This document shows, piece by piece, positions 6,352 through 12,930 of a DNA stretch of 13,860 nucleotides. The stretch's first letter is position 1. Each line of letters opens with the position of its first letter. The DNA is taken from contig CALEPR010000146.1 in assembly GCA_937910665.1 (NCBI GenBank), positions 1 to 13,860 on the forward strand, given 5' to 3'. The DNA is from an uncultured Selenomonadales bacterium (lineage in GTDB: Bacteria; Bacillota; Negativicutes; Selenomonadales; Selenomonadaceae). The notes below the pieces were generated by a model, which saw nothing but the letters and a program-made list of their open reading frames with translations, was not told where the DNA came from and did no database searches. A program made the position numbers and the translations under genes.

Positions 6352-8448
6352 ATGCCCCGAAGTCTGTCCGCTTGGTCTGATTTAGTCATACACTTGTCAG
6401 TAATGTTGATTATGGTTGCAATTTTGTCACAGTACAACAAATATTTGGCGGCAATAGCTTTTTTGGTTTGGTTTTTGTTGGCACTTTTTGCGCGTGAGCG
6501 TTGCCGGGTTCGTGAAAGACAGTTTGAGGAATATTGTGAAAATGTAGTTGTCGGCGGCAGGGATTTAATGAACTACGCCGTTACAAATCTTCCTCAAGCT
6601 GTAATTATTGTCGACACTAACGGTCGTATGCAGTGGATAAATGAACATGTCAAAACTTATTCGGACGTTGAGCCGGAGCAGGGAATGTTTGTCGAGGAAT
6701 TTTGGAAAGGCATTTTGAAGGAAGATGTTTTTTCTCTTGCTGAGGACGGTCAACCGAAACATGGCAGATATTTTGCAAAAACTGCTTTTCAAGTCGTCAA
6801 GGAAGAAGGCGACGACGAGAGGGAAATTACAATCGACAGGCAATTTTTAGTTCATTACAAGCAAATGAAAATTCGCCGCCCGGACTATCCGATTTTGACT
6901 GCGCTGTTTATCTTGGAAATTACGGCGTACACAAATTTGAAAACTGAATACAAAAACAGTCGCACAGTTTTAATTTATGTTCAGGTTGATAATTATGATG
7001 AAATTATGCAGGGACTGAACGAGGCGGAAAAAACTGCGTTAATGTTGTCGGTCAGCGAGGAATTGGAAATTTGGATGAAAAAACTTTCCGGCTTCATGCA
7101 GAGAGTTTCAAATGATTTATTTGTTGTAGTTTTGGAGCGTTACGCGCTTGACAAAGCTATTCAGGATAATTTTTCTGTGCTTGACAATATCAGGAGAATT
7201 ATCAGCAAAAATGGAATCCCCGCAACTTTGTCAATGGGTGTGGCAGTCGCTGAAAATTCTTCCGAAATGCAATCTATGACTGAACTTGGAACGATGGCGC
7301 AGGAAAGATTAAATTCTGCGCTTTCTCGCGGCGGCGATCAGGTTGCAATAAGTTTGGAAGGCAAGACACAATATTTCGGCGGCAAGGCTCAGGCAGTTGA
7401 AAAGCACAATCGAGTTCGGGCAAGAGTCACGGCAAATTCAATTCGTGAACACATGGAGGATGCAGACGAAATTTTTGTCATGGGACACAATCGCGAAGAT
7501 TTTGATGCTTTTGGTGCGGCTGTCGGCGTGGCGGCTATGGCGAGACATTTGAAAAAACCTGTTCACATTGTTTTGAGTTCGTCACTCGACGCGATAGAAA
7601 AAATGATTGAACAATTTCGGAAGGAAAAAGACAAGACAAAAAATTATGAAGATGTTTTTGTCAAGGCGGAAGATTTCACAGTTCCAACTGCGATAAATCC
7701 TCTGTTGATTGTCGTCGATACACATATTCCCTACCTTGTGGCGATGCCGAGTTTATTGGAAAGAATTGAAAAAGTTATCGTTATCGACCACCACAGAAAA
7801 AGCGACAAGGTTATCAAAAATCCTGTAATTTTTTATCATGAACCGTCGTCAAGTTCTGCCTCCGAACTTGTCACGGAATTGCTGATGTATTTCGACGACA
7901 AAATTTCTGTCGGAAAACTTGTAGCGACGGCTTTGTACTCCGGAATTGTGGTCGACACAAAAAGTTTTGTCGTGCAGACCGGCTCCAGAACTTTTGACGC
8001 AGCGGCGTACCTCAGGCGCAAAGGTGCAGACCCTGTTGTCGTCCGCGAACTTTTTATGTCGGACTATGACACAACAGTTGCACTTGCCAGAGCAAAGGCT
8101 CAATCAGAATATTATGAAGGCGGCTTGGTTGTCACCGCGATGACCAGGTTAATGCCAAATATTCAGGCAATGGCAGGACAGGCGGCTGACGCACTTTTGA
8201 CTATCGAAAATGTTAGGATGACAATAATTTTATTCCAGATGAAAGATGACACCGTCGGAATCAGTGCGCGGTCGAATGGAACTTTAAATGTGCAAGTGCT
8301 TATGGAAAAATTCGGCGGCGGCGGTCACCAAAATGTTGCGGGCGCACAAGTCAAAGGTACAAACATTTTGGAACTTGAAAAGCAAGTTGTCGAAGTCGCG
8401 CAGAAATATATTTCAGAAAACGATGCAGAGGAAATAAAATACAATTAA
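6352..8448 (+). CDS. gdpP: Cyclic-di-AMP phosphodiesterase GdpP (DHH/DHHA1)
   Basis: A 698-residue membrane-anchored enzyme that hydrolyses c-di-AMP to pApA, so it controls a second messenger of osmotic and cell-wall homeostasis. Order of parts: two membrane helices (about 9-26 and 31-47), a PAS-like region (about 70-170), a degenerate GGDEF domain with SNDLF (253-257) where active cyclases have GGDEF, a DHH domain, and DHHA1 near the C-terminus. Manganese-site residues H379, D383 and D385 (GHNREDFDAFG), D456 (VDTH) and D479-H480-H481 are all present, and FGGGGHQNVAGA starts at 654. The first motif has F where many GdpP proteins have M in DMDA. AAAGGAG lies 8 nt before the ATG, 64 nt after yybS. 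In Bacillus it is followed by rplI; here a terminator follows. Confidence 0.95.
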   Translation: MPRSLSAWSDLVIHLSVMLIMVAILSQYNKYLAAIAFLVWFLLALFARERCRVRERQFEEYCENVVVGGRDLMNYAVTNLPQAVIIVDTNGRMQWINEHVKTYSDVEPEQGMFVEEFWKGILKEDVFSLAEDGQPKHGRYFAKTAFQVVKEEGDDEREITIDRQFLVHYKQMKIRRPDYPILTALFILEITAYTNLKTEYKNSRTVLIYVQVDNYDEIMQGLNEAEKTALMLSVSEELEIWMKKLSGFMQRVSNDLFVVVLERYALDKAIQDNFSVLDNIRRIISKNGIPATLSMGVAVAENSSEMQSMTELGTMAQERLNSALSRGGDQVAISLEGKTQYFGGKAQAVEKHNRVRARVTANSIREHMEDADEIFVMGHNREDFDAFGAAVGVAAMARHLKKPVHIVLSSSLDAIEKMIEQFRKEKDKTKNYEDVFVKAEDFTVPTAINPLLIVVDTHIPYLVAMPSLLERIEKVIVIDHHRKSDKVIKNPVIFYHEPSSSSASELVTELLMYFDDKISVGKLVATALYSGIVVDTKSFVVQTGSRTFDAAAYLRRKGADPVVVRELFMSDYDTTVALARAKAQSEYYEGGLVVTAMTRLMPNIQAMAGQAADALLTIENVRMTIILFQMKDDTVGISARSNGTLNVQVLMEKFGGGGHQNVAGAQVKGTNILELEKQVVEVAQKYISENDAEEIKYN

Positions 8449-8452
8449 AAAC

Positions 8453-8496
8453 TCTCAAGCTGAAAAATTTTTTGAAGGAACTTGAGATTTATTTTT
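8453..8496 (+). terminator. Possible terminator of the lpxC operon
   Basis: TCTCAAG (8453-8459) pairs with CTTGAGA (8481-8487), followed by TTTATTTTT. The loop is long (21 nt) but contains AAAAATTTTTT that can close it further. It begins 4 nt after the gdpP stop. Confidence 0.5.
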
Positions 8497-8612
8497 GTCG
8501 GTCGAACTCGGAAAACAAATTCGCCTGTCGCAAAAATTTTATAAAAAAGAATCATTTTTTGAAATTGAAAATATCCAAAAAAATATTTAGTTTGTGACTA
8601 AAAAAATTTATA

Positions 8613-8655
8613 AAAAAAATCTGCAAAAACTTTTGAAGTCCATGCAGATTTTTTT
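8613..8655. terminator. Bidirectional terminator between gdpP and the HAD gene
   Basis: A perfect 13-bp stem: AAAAAAATCTGCA (8613-8625) with TGCAGATTTTTTT (8643-8655), loop 17 nt. The T run serves both directions. It lies 17 nt after the HAD stop codon and is the main terminator for that gene, and a backup for gdpP. Confidence 0.85.
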
Positions 8656-8672
8656 GTTGGCAGAAAAATTTT

Positions 8673-9488
8673 TCATGCGTTGAAAATAAATTTTTCCAAC
8701 ACTTCAGAAACTGCATTGTGATTGCAATCAGCCTCGCAAATATAATCGCAGTCACCATGCATTTCCTTCGCGACATTTGCAACGCCTACGCCAAGCCCTG
8801 CGTCGCGAATCATTGCCAAGTCATTAAAGTTGTCGCCAATAGCAATAGTGTCTTTAATATCGACATTTAAAAGTTCAGCAAGTCTTTTAAGTCCTGCGCC
8901 TTTGTTCACGCCGAGCTTGTTGAATTCAAGATAGCGATTCGAGGAATAACTTACATCAACATCGCCGCAAATGTCTTTGACTTCCTCAGAAATTTTGTGC
9001 AAGTAATTCATATCTGTACTTGAATAAAGGCATTTGACAATTTCCTGACCTTTCAAGAAGTCGAGATTTTTTTCAAAAGTTTCCTCAACGTCCATTCTTC
9101 CTGCAACATAATTACGCTCATTTTGGAAAAAATTATAGGCGTAAACTTTTTCTAAAGTGTAAACGTGGATACAAACATCATAATTCAATCCGCGCCTGTA
9201 AAATTCTTCCGCAAGTTCAAAAGGTATTCCCTCGAAATGCAGGAGCTTATGATTTTTATTTTCGGTAATCGCACCGCCGTTAAAAGAAATTACAAACTCA
9301 TTCGCCAAGTCATACAAGTTCAAATCTTTCAGAGTTGCATCGATGCTGATATAATTTCTTCCGCTTGCAGGGACAAACTTTACGCCGAAATCTTTCAGCC
9401 GCGCAATATTTTTTTTATCGGTTTCGGAAATTGTCCTATCAGTTCTGAGTAAAGTTTCATCCAAGTCGCAGGCAACAATTTTATACAT
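8673..9488 (-). CDS. Cof-type HAD-family phosphatase
   Basis: A 271-residue HAD hydrolase of the Cof/type IIB group, which dephosphorylate sugar phosphates or similar small metabolites; the substrate cannot be read from sequence. The motifs are complete: nucleophile D8 and acid/base D10 in ACDLDETLL, motif II in ASGR (S42), K196 in VNKGAGL, and motif IV GDNFND (D219, D223). The C2 cap fills the middle. The ATG at 9488 is preferred to a GTG four codons upstream (9500) because the protein then starts MYKIVACDLDET as in relatives and GGTGGAAAG lies just before it. No clear promoter is seen between it and the PTS terminator, so it may be read at low level through that terminator. Neighbourhood suggests, but does not prove, a role with PTS-imported sugar phosphates. 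Confidence 0.88.
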   Translation of the reverse strand: MYKIVACDLDETLLRTDRTISETDKKNIARLKDFGVKFVPASGRNYISIDATLKDLNLYDLANEFVISFNGGAITENKNHKLLHFEGIPFELAEEFYRRGLNYDVCIHVYTLEKVYAYNFFQNERNYVAGRMDVEETFEKNLDFLKGQEIVKCLYSSTDMNYLHKISEEVKDICGDVDVSYSSNRYLEFNKLGVNKGAGLKRLAELLNVDIKDTIAIGDNFNDLAMIRDAGLGVGVANVAKEMHGDCDYICEADCNHNAVSEVLEKFIFNA

Positions 9489-9492
9489 GTAA

Positions 9493-9508
9493 CTTTCCAC
9501 CTTTCCAC
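9493..9508. repeat. Octamer tandem duplication CTTTCCAC
   Basis: CTTTCCAC occurs twice in a row (9493-9500, 9501-9508). On the minus strand it reads GTGGAAAG twice and forms the ribosome-binding region of the HAD gene, including its alternative GTG start. Confidence 0.6.
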
Positions 9509-9537
9509 CTTATTCTCTTTCCAACTGAAAAATAAAA

Positions 9538-9567
9538 CAGGCAACGAAGATTTTTCTTCGTCACCTG
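9538..9567 (-). terminator. Terminator of the PTS operon
   Basis: On the minus strand a 13-bp stem forms from 9567-9555 and 9550-9538 with a 4-nt AAAA loop. Two of its pairs are G-U only on this strand, which shows the direction. TTTTATTTTT follows. It lies 30 nt after the IIA stop codon. Confidence 0.85.
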
Positions 9568-9597
9568 CCTTTTCTAAAAATTTTTTTCGATAAAATT

Positions 9598-9915
9598 TTA
9601 CTTGTTCGCGAGTCTCTTGTAGAGATCGATAAACTCAAGTGCGATAGTTTTGAAACCTTCCGCACTCATCAGCTGATCTTCAGCGTGAAGGATAATCAGC
9701 GAAACTGCGCTGCCTTGTCCGTGCTCGGCTTCATATTTGAGAAGTTCGGCGTGTGCGTGATGACCTTCGACAAACATATCGTCGCCTTCCTTAATCATCG
9801 CGTTTGCGCCGTCGAAGTCGCCGGTTTTTGCTTTTTGAATTGCTTCAATGTAATTGCTGCGAGCCGTGCCGACTGCCGAAATAATTTGGAAAGCATTGAG
9901 TTCTAAACCTTCCAT
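9598..9915 (-). CDS. PTS lactose/cellobiose-family IIA component
   Basis: A 105-residue cytoplasmic phosphotransfer protein of the lactose/cellobiose (Lac) family. It receives phosphate from HPr on a histidine and passes it to IIB. The phosphorylated residue is expected to be H77 in LIILHAEDQLMSAEG, the family signature; the AHAELL region at 54-59 is also typical. It is all-helical with the family's normal length. The ATG at 9915 is chosen because GGGGGTG lies 6 nt before it; the same frame stays open 14 codons further upstream, but those residues do not match the family. It is the last gene of the IIC-IIB-IIA operon, 84 nt after IIB, and ends just before a strong terminator. Sugar specificity (cellobiose, chitobiose, lactose or other) cannot be decided. 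Confidence 0.92.
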   Translation of the reverse strand: MEGLELNAFQIISAVGTARSNYIEAIQKAKTGDFDGANAMIKEGDDMFVEGHHAHAELLKYEAEHGQGSAVSLIILHAEDQLMSAEGFKTIALEFIDLYKRLANK

Positions 9916-9980
9916 TTTGACACCCCCAAAAACTTTCGGTTTAAGATTCCGGAGCAAAAAGATTCAAGAAAAATTCTTAC

Positions 9981-9994
9981 CCCTTAACCCTTAA
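9981..9994. repeat. Heptamer tandem duplication CCCTTAA
   Basis: CCCTTAA is repeated twice (9981-9987, 9988-9994), followed by a degenerate TCCTCTTA, just downstream of the IIB stop codon in the IIB-IIA gap. Confidence 0.6.
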
Positions 9995-9999
9995 TCCTC

Positions 10000-10302
10000 T
10001 TAGATGCCCATCATTTTCTTCGCAATAGCAAGAGCTCCCTTGCCGTCCATGCGTCCATAAATTTTCATGTCGATAGCGTCGATCGGAACGCCGGGGCAAG
10101 CCTCTGCAACTTTATTTTTTGCAAAGCGAATCTGCGGTCCGAGCAAAATTACGTCAGCATCGGATGCTTTATCTTTTGCATCAGCCTGAGGATATGCAGC
10201 GATTTCACATTCAAGTCCTTCAGCCGCAGCTGCTTCCTGCATTTTTTTGACGAGCATACTCGTCGACATTCCGCCTGCACAGAGAAGAATAATTTTCTTC
10301 AT
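10000..10302 (-). CDS. PTS lactose/cellobiose-family IIB component
   Basis: A 100-residue IIB protein that carries phosphate on a cysteine from IIA to the sugar bound by IIC. The P-loop starts at C8: LLCAGGMSTSML, the classic Lac-family IIB signature. The GPQIRFAKNKVAE region is also typical of cellobiose IIB proteins. The ATG at 10302 is chosen: an upstream in-frame GTG at 10314 is only one base from the AAGGAG site. Spacing to the chosen ATG is rather long (11 nt). It is the middle gene of the operon, separated from IIC by a 139-nt gap containing a long stem structure, which may set the IIC to IIB/IIA protein ratio. Confidence 0.92.
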   Translation of the reverse strand: MKKIILLCAGGMSTSMLVKKMQEAAAAEGLECEIAAYPQADAKDKASDADVILLGPQIRFAKNKVAEACPGVPIDAIDMKIYGRMDGKGALAIAKKMMGI

Positions 10303-10342
10303 AATACTACACACTCCTTAAAGAAATTTGTTATAACTTTCC

Positions 10343-10420
10343 AGTCAGCGACAGAGGCTTACATTTGAAGGACGGTATCGAAAAAAATTTTTCAACTTCG
10401 TCCAAGCCCCTGCCGTGACT
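10343..10420. repeat. Nested intercistronic stem between IIC and IIB
   Basis: Five nested complementary segments form a long interrupted hairpin: AGTCA/TGACT (10343-10347, 10416-10420), CAG/CTG (10352, 10410), GGCTT/AAGCC (10356-10360, 10404-10408), GGACG/CGTCC (10370-10374, 10399-10403) and GAAAAA/TTTTTC at the tip (10380-10393). No T run follows on the minus strand, so it looks like an mRNA processing or stabilising structure rather than a terminator. Confidence 0.55.
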
Positions 10421-10441
10421 ATTTTTAGCAAATTAAGTTTA

Positions 10442-11755
10442 TTAAGCTGCGCCTTCGCCTTCGCCTTCCATTTCTTCTTTCAAGAAAGCACTATCTTGTG
10501 CCTTCATGAATGGGAAGTAAATTGCAGCTGATGCCGCGAGGATAGCAATTTGCACAATCGCGCCGGGAATACCTTTCAACAGCAAACCTGCAATAATTGG
10601 AGGTGTCGTCCAAGGAACTTGAACTGCGCCGAAAGGACTCATAAAGCCTGTTGCGATTGAGAAATAAGTTATAAGCATCGCTGCCCACATTGCCAGCGTG
10701 AAAGGTGCAAGCATGTAAGGATTGAACACGATCGGAAGACCGAAGATAATAGGTTCGTTAATGTTGAACAGACCAGGAGCAGTTCCAAGTCTCAAAATAG
10801 TTTTCATCTGAGTTGACTTCGCGAAAAGCAAACCGACAATCAAGAGACCGAATGTCGCGCCGCAACCGCCTGGTTTCATAAATACATCGAAGACCTGTGC
10901 TGTCAAGATGTGTGCGCGGGGATCTGTCGCCAAATCTACGCCTGCTTCAATTAAATTTTGGTTTTCAAGGGAGTTAGCCAACATAATCGGGTTCATAACG
11001 CCACCGACGACGTTAGGACCATGAATACCTGCCCAGAACAAAATTGTCTGCAACCAGCTGAAGATTGTACCTGCAACGATTGTATCGGAAAGACCTTGCA
11101 ACGGAGTCTGAATGACATTGAAGAGTAATTCCGGAAAAGTAGTATTGCCAACAAATTTGCAAAGACCAAAAATAATAGCTGCGCCTGTGAAAAGGAAGAA
11201 CGCAGGTGTCAAAGCCTCAAACGCTCTTGTAACACCACTTGGAACGGACGGCGGCATTTTTATACCGATATGATTTTTTTCGCAGTAGCAAGAAACCATA
11301 CCTGTACAAATAGCGACAATAAGACCAGTGATAATACCGTTACTGCCTGCCCAAGCCTTAGGAATAACGTCACCGCCGGTAACGCTTTCAATGGTTATAG
11401 TTGCAGGCATGAGAATGATGAAAGTTGAAAGTGCAAGGAATGAAGCCATAGCCGCGTTACAACCTTCAGCCTCAGTGTACTTGTAAGCAACACCCAAGCA
11501 GCAGATAAGACCGAGAACACTAAAAGTTCCACCGAAAACTGCGTAGCACGGCGCAGCCCAATCTGCACCAAAAGCTCCAGCCATAAATTCGTTGTAACCT
11601 GGAATAGGTAAATTTGCAATAAGCAAGAAAAGTGAACCAATAATTGTGAACGGTGTAGTCATAATGAAACCGTCACGAAGGGCAGCGACAATTTTAATCT
11701 CTGCGAAACTCGCCATAATTTCAATAAACTTGTCAAATGCTGAGTTGCCCATCAT
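10442..11755 (-). CDS. PTS lactose/cellobiose-family IIC permease
   Basis: A 437-residue integral membrane protein that binds and moves the sugar while IIB phosphorylates it. Family marks: SVPSGVTRAFEALTP (170-184), WAGIHGPNVVGGVMNPI with H245, and NINEPIIFGLPIVFNP (331-346) with E334, both sites known to contact sugar in ChbC-type permeases. About ten hydrophobic segments. The C-terminus ends in an acidic, repetitive tail (EEMEGEGEGAA) encoded by a short CGCCTT repeat. Two adjacent ATG codons start the gene; GAGGAGG is 4 nt from the first (11755) and 7 nt from the second (11752), so the second may be used. First gene of the operon. No glycosidase or regulator gene is next to it, so the substrate remains open among beta-disaccharides and related sugars. 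Confidence 0.93.
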   Translation of the reverse strand: MMGNSAFDKFIEIMASFAEIKIVAALRDGFIMTTPFTIIGSLFLLIANLPIPGYNEFMAGAFGADWAAPCYAVFGGTFSVLGLICCLGVAYKYTEAEGCNAAMASFLALSTFIILMPATITIESVTGGDVIPKAWAGSNGIITGLIVAICTGMVSCYCEKNHIGIKMPPSVPSGVTRAFEALTPAFFLFTGAAIIFGLCKFVGNTTFPELLFNVIQTPLQGLSDTIVAGTIFSWLQTILFWAGIHGPNVVGGVMNPIMLANSLENQNLIEAGVDLATDPRAHILTAQVFDVFMKPGGCGATFGLLIVGLLFAKSTQMKTILRLGTAPGLFNINEPIIFGLPIVFNPYMLAPFTLAMWAAMLITYFSIATGFMSPFGAVQVPWTTPPIIAGLLLKGIPGAIVQIAILAASAAIYFPFMKAQDSAFLKEEMEGEGEGAA

Positions 11756-11816
11756 TAAACCTCCTCAAAAAATAAAACAGATACCAACAACGACCCGCGA
11801 CCTTTTCAAGTCGCAA

Positions 11817-11920
11817 AAGTGCGCCGCAGAAAAAAAATTTTTTTCAAGTCGGTCATCAGTCAAGAAAAATATTATTGCTTTCAATAAAAAATGAATTTTC
11901 TGAAAAACCGATGCGCACTT
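11817..11920. repeat. Long-range inverted repeat in the PTS leader
   Basis: AAGTGCGC (11817-11824) is complementary to GCGCACTT (11913-11920), with 88 nt between. Inside are CAGAAAA/TTTTCTG (11827-11833, 11896-11902) and TCGGT/ACCGA (11849-11853, 11907-11911), which cannot both form in one nested fold. The leader RNA could therefore take alternative structures. I find no match to the LicT/BglG antiterminator target. Confidence 0.4.
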
Positions 11921-11971
11921 CTAAAAAAATTTCTACTCGCCACTGCAACACCTCACTTCGCGATTTGACTA

Positions 11972-12000
11972 ATTTTAATGTATGACACCGAAAATGGCAA
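11972..12000 (-). promoter_or_regulatory. Promoter of the PTS operon
   Basis: Minus-strand TTGCCA (12000-11995) and TAAAAT (11977-11972) are exactly 17 bp apart. Transcription would start near 11965, giving a leader of about 210 nt before the IIC start codon. Confidence 0.65.
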
Positions 12001-12002
12001 GC

Positions 12003-12031
12003 AAATTTTGTTTCAAACTTTAACAAAATTT
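12003..12031. promoter_or_regulatory. Operator-like inverted repeat upstream of the PTS promoter
   Basis: AAATTTTGTT (12003-12012) and AACAAAATTT (12022-12031) form a perfect 10-bp dyad with a 9-bp spacer, ending two bases upstream of the -35 box. That position suits an activator. The regulator is not identified. Confidence 0.5.
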
Positions 12032-12061
12032 TTCGCCGTTGAGAGTGAATTTTCTATATTC

Positions 12062-12095
12062 AAAAAATTTTTCCTTCACGCTTGAAAAATTTTTT
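12062..12095. repeat. 12-bp inverted repeat of A/T runs
   Basis: AAAAAATTTTTC (12062-12073) and GAAAAATTTTTT (12084-12095) are perfect complements with a 10-nt spacer, flanked by a further GAGAGT/ACTCTC pair (12041-12046, 12104-12109). It sits in the gene-free stretch upstream of the PTS promoter. It may be a second terminator for the coaD operon or a bent-DNA element. Confidence 0.5.
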
Positions 12096-12151
12096 AGCTT
12101 TTTACTCTCTCGGAACTTAGCAAATAATTTAGCTCATTGATTTGCATTTGA

Positions 12152-12171
12152 GAAGCTGTATTCACAGCTTC
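12152..12171. repeat. Compact 8-bp hairpin, no T run
   Basis: GAAGCTGT and ACAGCTTC pair perfectly around a four-base ATTC loop. Neither side carries a T tract, so it is not an intrinsic terminator. It could be a protein-binding palindrome or an RNA processing site in the 3' tail of the coaD operon transcript. Confidence 0.5.
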
Positions 12172-12198
12172 AGAGAATAGGGTTAAAAGAAAAGAAAA

Positions 12199-12212
12199 CT
12201 CTTATCTCTTAT
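12199..12212. repeat. Heptamer tandem duplication CTCTTAT
   Basis: CTCTTAT occurs twice in a row, followed by CCCC, in the gene-free region between the PTS promoter and the coaD operon terminator. Confidence 0.55.
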
Positions 12213-12250
12213 CCCCAGAACTTTTGAATACATCCTCTTACATTACAGAA

Positions 12251-12296
12251 AAAAATAAAAAATCTCAGAAATACAAAACGACTTCTGAAGATTTTT
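12251..12296 (-). terminator. Terminator of the coaD operon
   Basis: On the minus strand AAAAATCT-T-CAGAA (12296-12283) pairs with TTCTG-AGATT (12270-12261), with one bulged base, followed by TTTTTTATTTTTTT. It lies 9 nt after the stop codon of the coiled-coil gene. Confidence 0.75.
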
Positions 12297-12304
12297 AAAA
12301 AATT

Positions 12305-12907
12305 TTATTGCACCTGTTGAGGTTGATTGTAACCTGGTGGCGGACCTTGATAATTTTGTGCATTCTGTTGAGCGTAAGAATATTGCGCCGCCTGTTGGTT
12401 CATTTGTATCTTTGCTTGCTGAAGTATCTGACGCGCCTGTTCAAGCCCCTGCTGCGCCGTTTGAACGCCCTGAAAGGTGCTTGTGACGTGAGTAATCAGT
12501 TGGTCGAAAACTTGATTGGCATATCTGTCAGCGTCCTCTTGAAGTTGTTTGGATTGTTGACGCGTCCGCTCCATAATTTCAGATTGTTGTTGTTGAACTT
12601 CGGTCAAGATCATTCGCGCTCTGTCTCGCGCCTCGAGCACAAGTTCATTTTCATCAACAAGTTGTTCAGCTTGAAGTTTCGCCTGTTTTATAATTTTGTC
12701 GGCTTCATCTTGGGCAATGCGAATTATGTTGTCTTTGTCCTGCATAATTTTTTCTGCCTGCTCCAATTCTTGCGGCAGGTCTCGGCGAAGTTCTTCAACC
12801 AATTTGACCAGATCTTCTTCCTCGATCACCGCTTTACCTGTCAGCGGCAAATGCGACGCACTTGCCACCAAATTTTCAATTCTGTTTAATGTGTCACGCA
12901 CAGCCAC
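12305..12907 (-). CDS. Coiled-coil protein of unknown function, DivIVA/V-ATPase-subunit-like
   Basis: A 200-residue soluble protein, almost entirely predicted coiled coil from about residue 27 to 170 (long charged runs of E, K, Q and D, with heptad-spaced hydrophobics), then a tail rich in Q, A, N, P and Y (QQAAQYSYAQQNAQNYQ, then PPPGYNQPQQ). Proteins like this are often labelled DivIVA-like or ATPase subunit E/H-like because of the coiled coil, and similar ones occur beside coaD in Firmicutes. The N-terminal membrane-binding motif of true DivIVA is not visible, so I would not call it that. The GTG at 12907 follows AAGGTGA by 6 nt. It starts 23 nt after the coaD stop, clearly in one operon. 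Role unknown; a scaffold or envelope function is only a guess. Confidence 0.8.
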   Translation of the reverse strand: MAVRDTLNRIENLVASASHLPLTGKAVIEEEDLVKLVEELRRDLPQELEQAEKIMQDKDNIIRIAQDEADKIIKQAKLQAEQLVDENELVLEARDRARMILTEVQQQQSEIMERTRQQSKQLQEDADRYANQVFDQLITHVTSTFQGVQTAQQGLEQARQILQQAKIQMNQQAAQYSYAQQNAQNYQGPPPGYNQPQQVQ

Positions 12908-12930
12908 AGACTTTCACCTTCTTCATCAAA

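Noticed and set aside
11901..11917. A possible catabolite-response (cre) site, TGAAAAACCGATGCGCA
   Set aside because: It needs an extra base relative to the cre consensus and the dyad is poor.
12308..12889. A 193-codon plus-strand frame opposite the coiled-coil gene
   Set aside because: Leucine/arginine-rich mirror of the coiled-coil coding sequence, with no ribosome site and no relation to known proteins that I can see.
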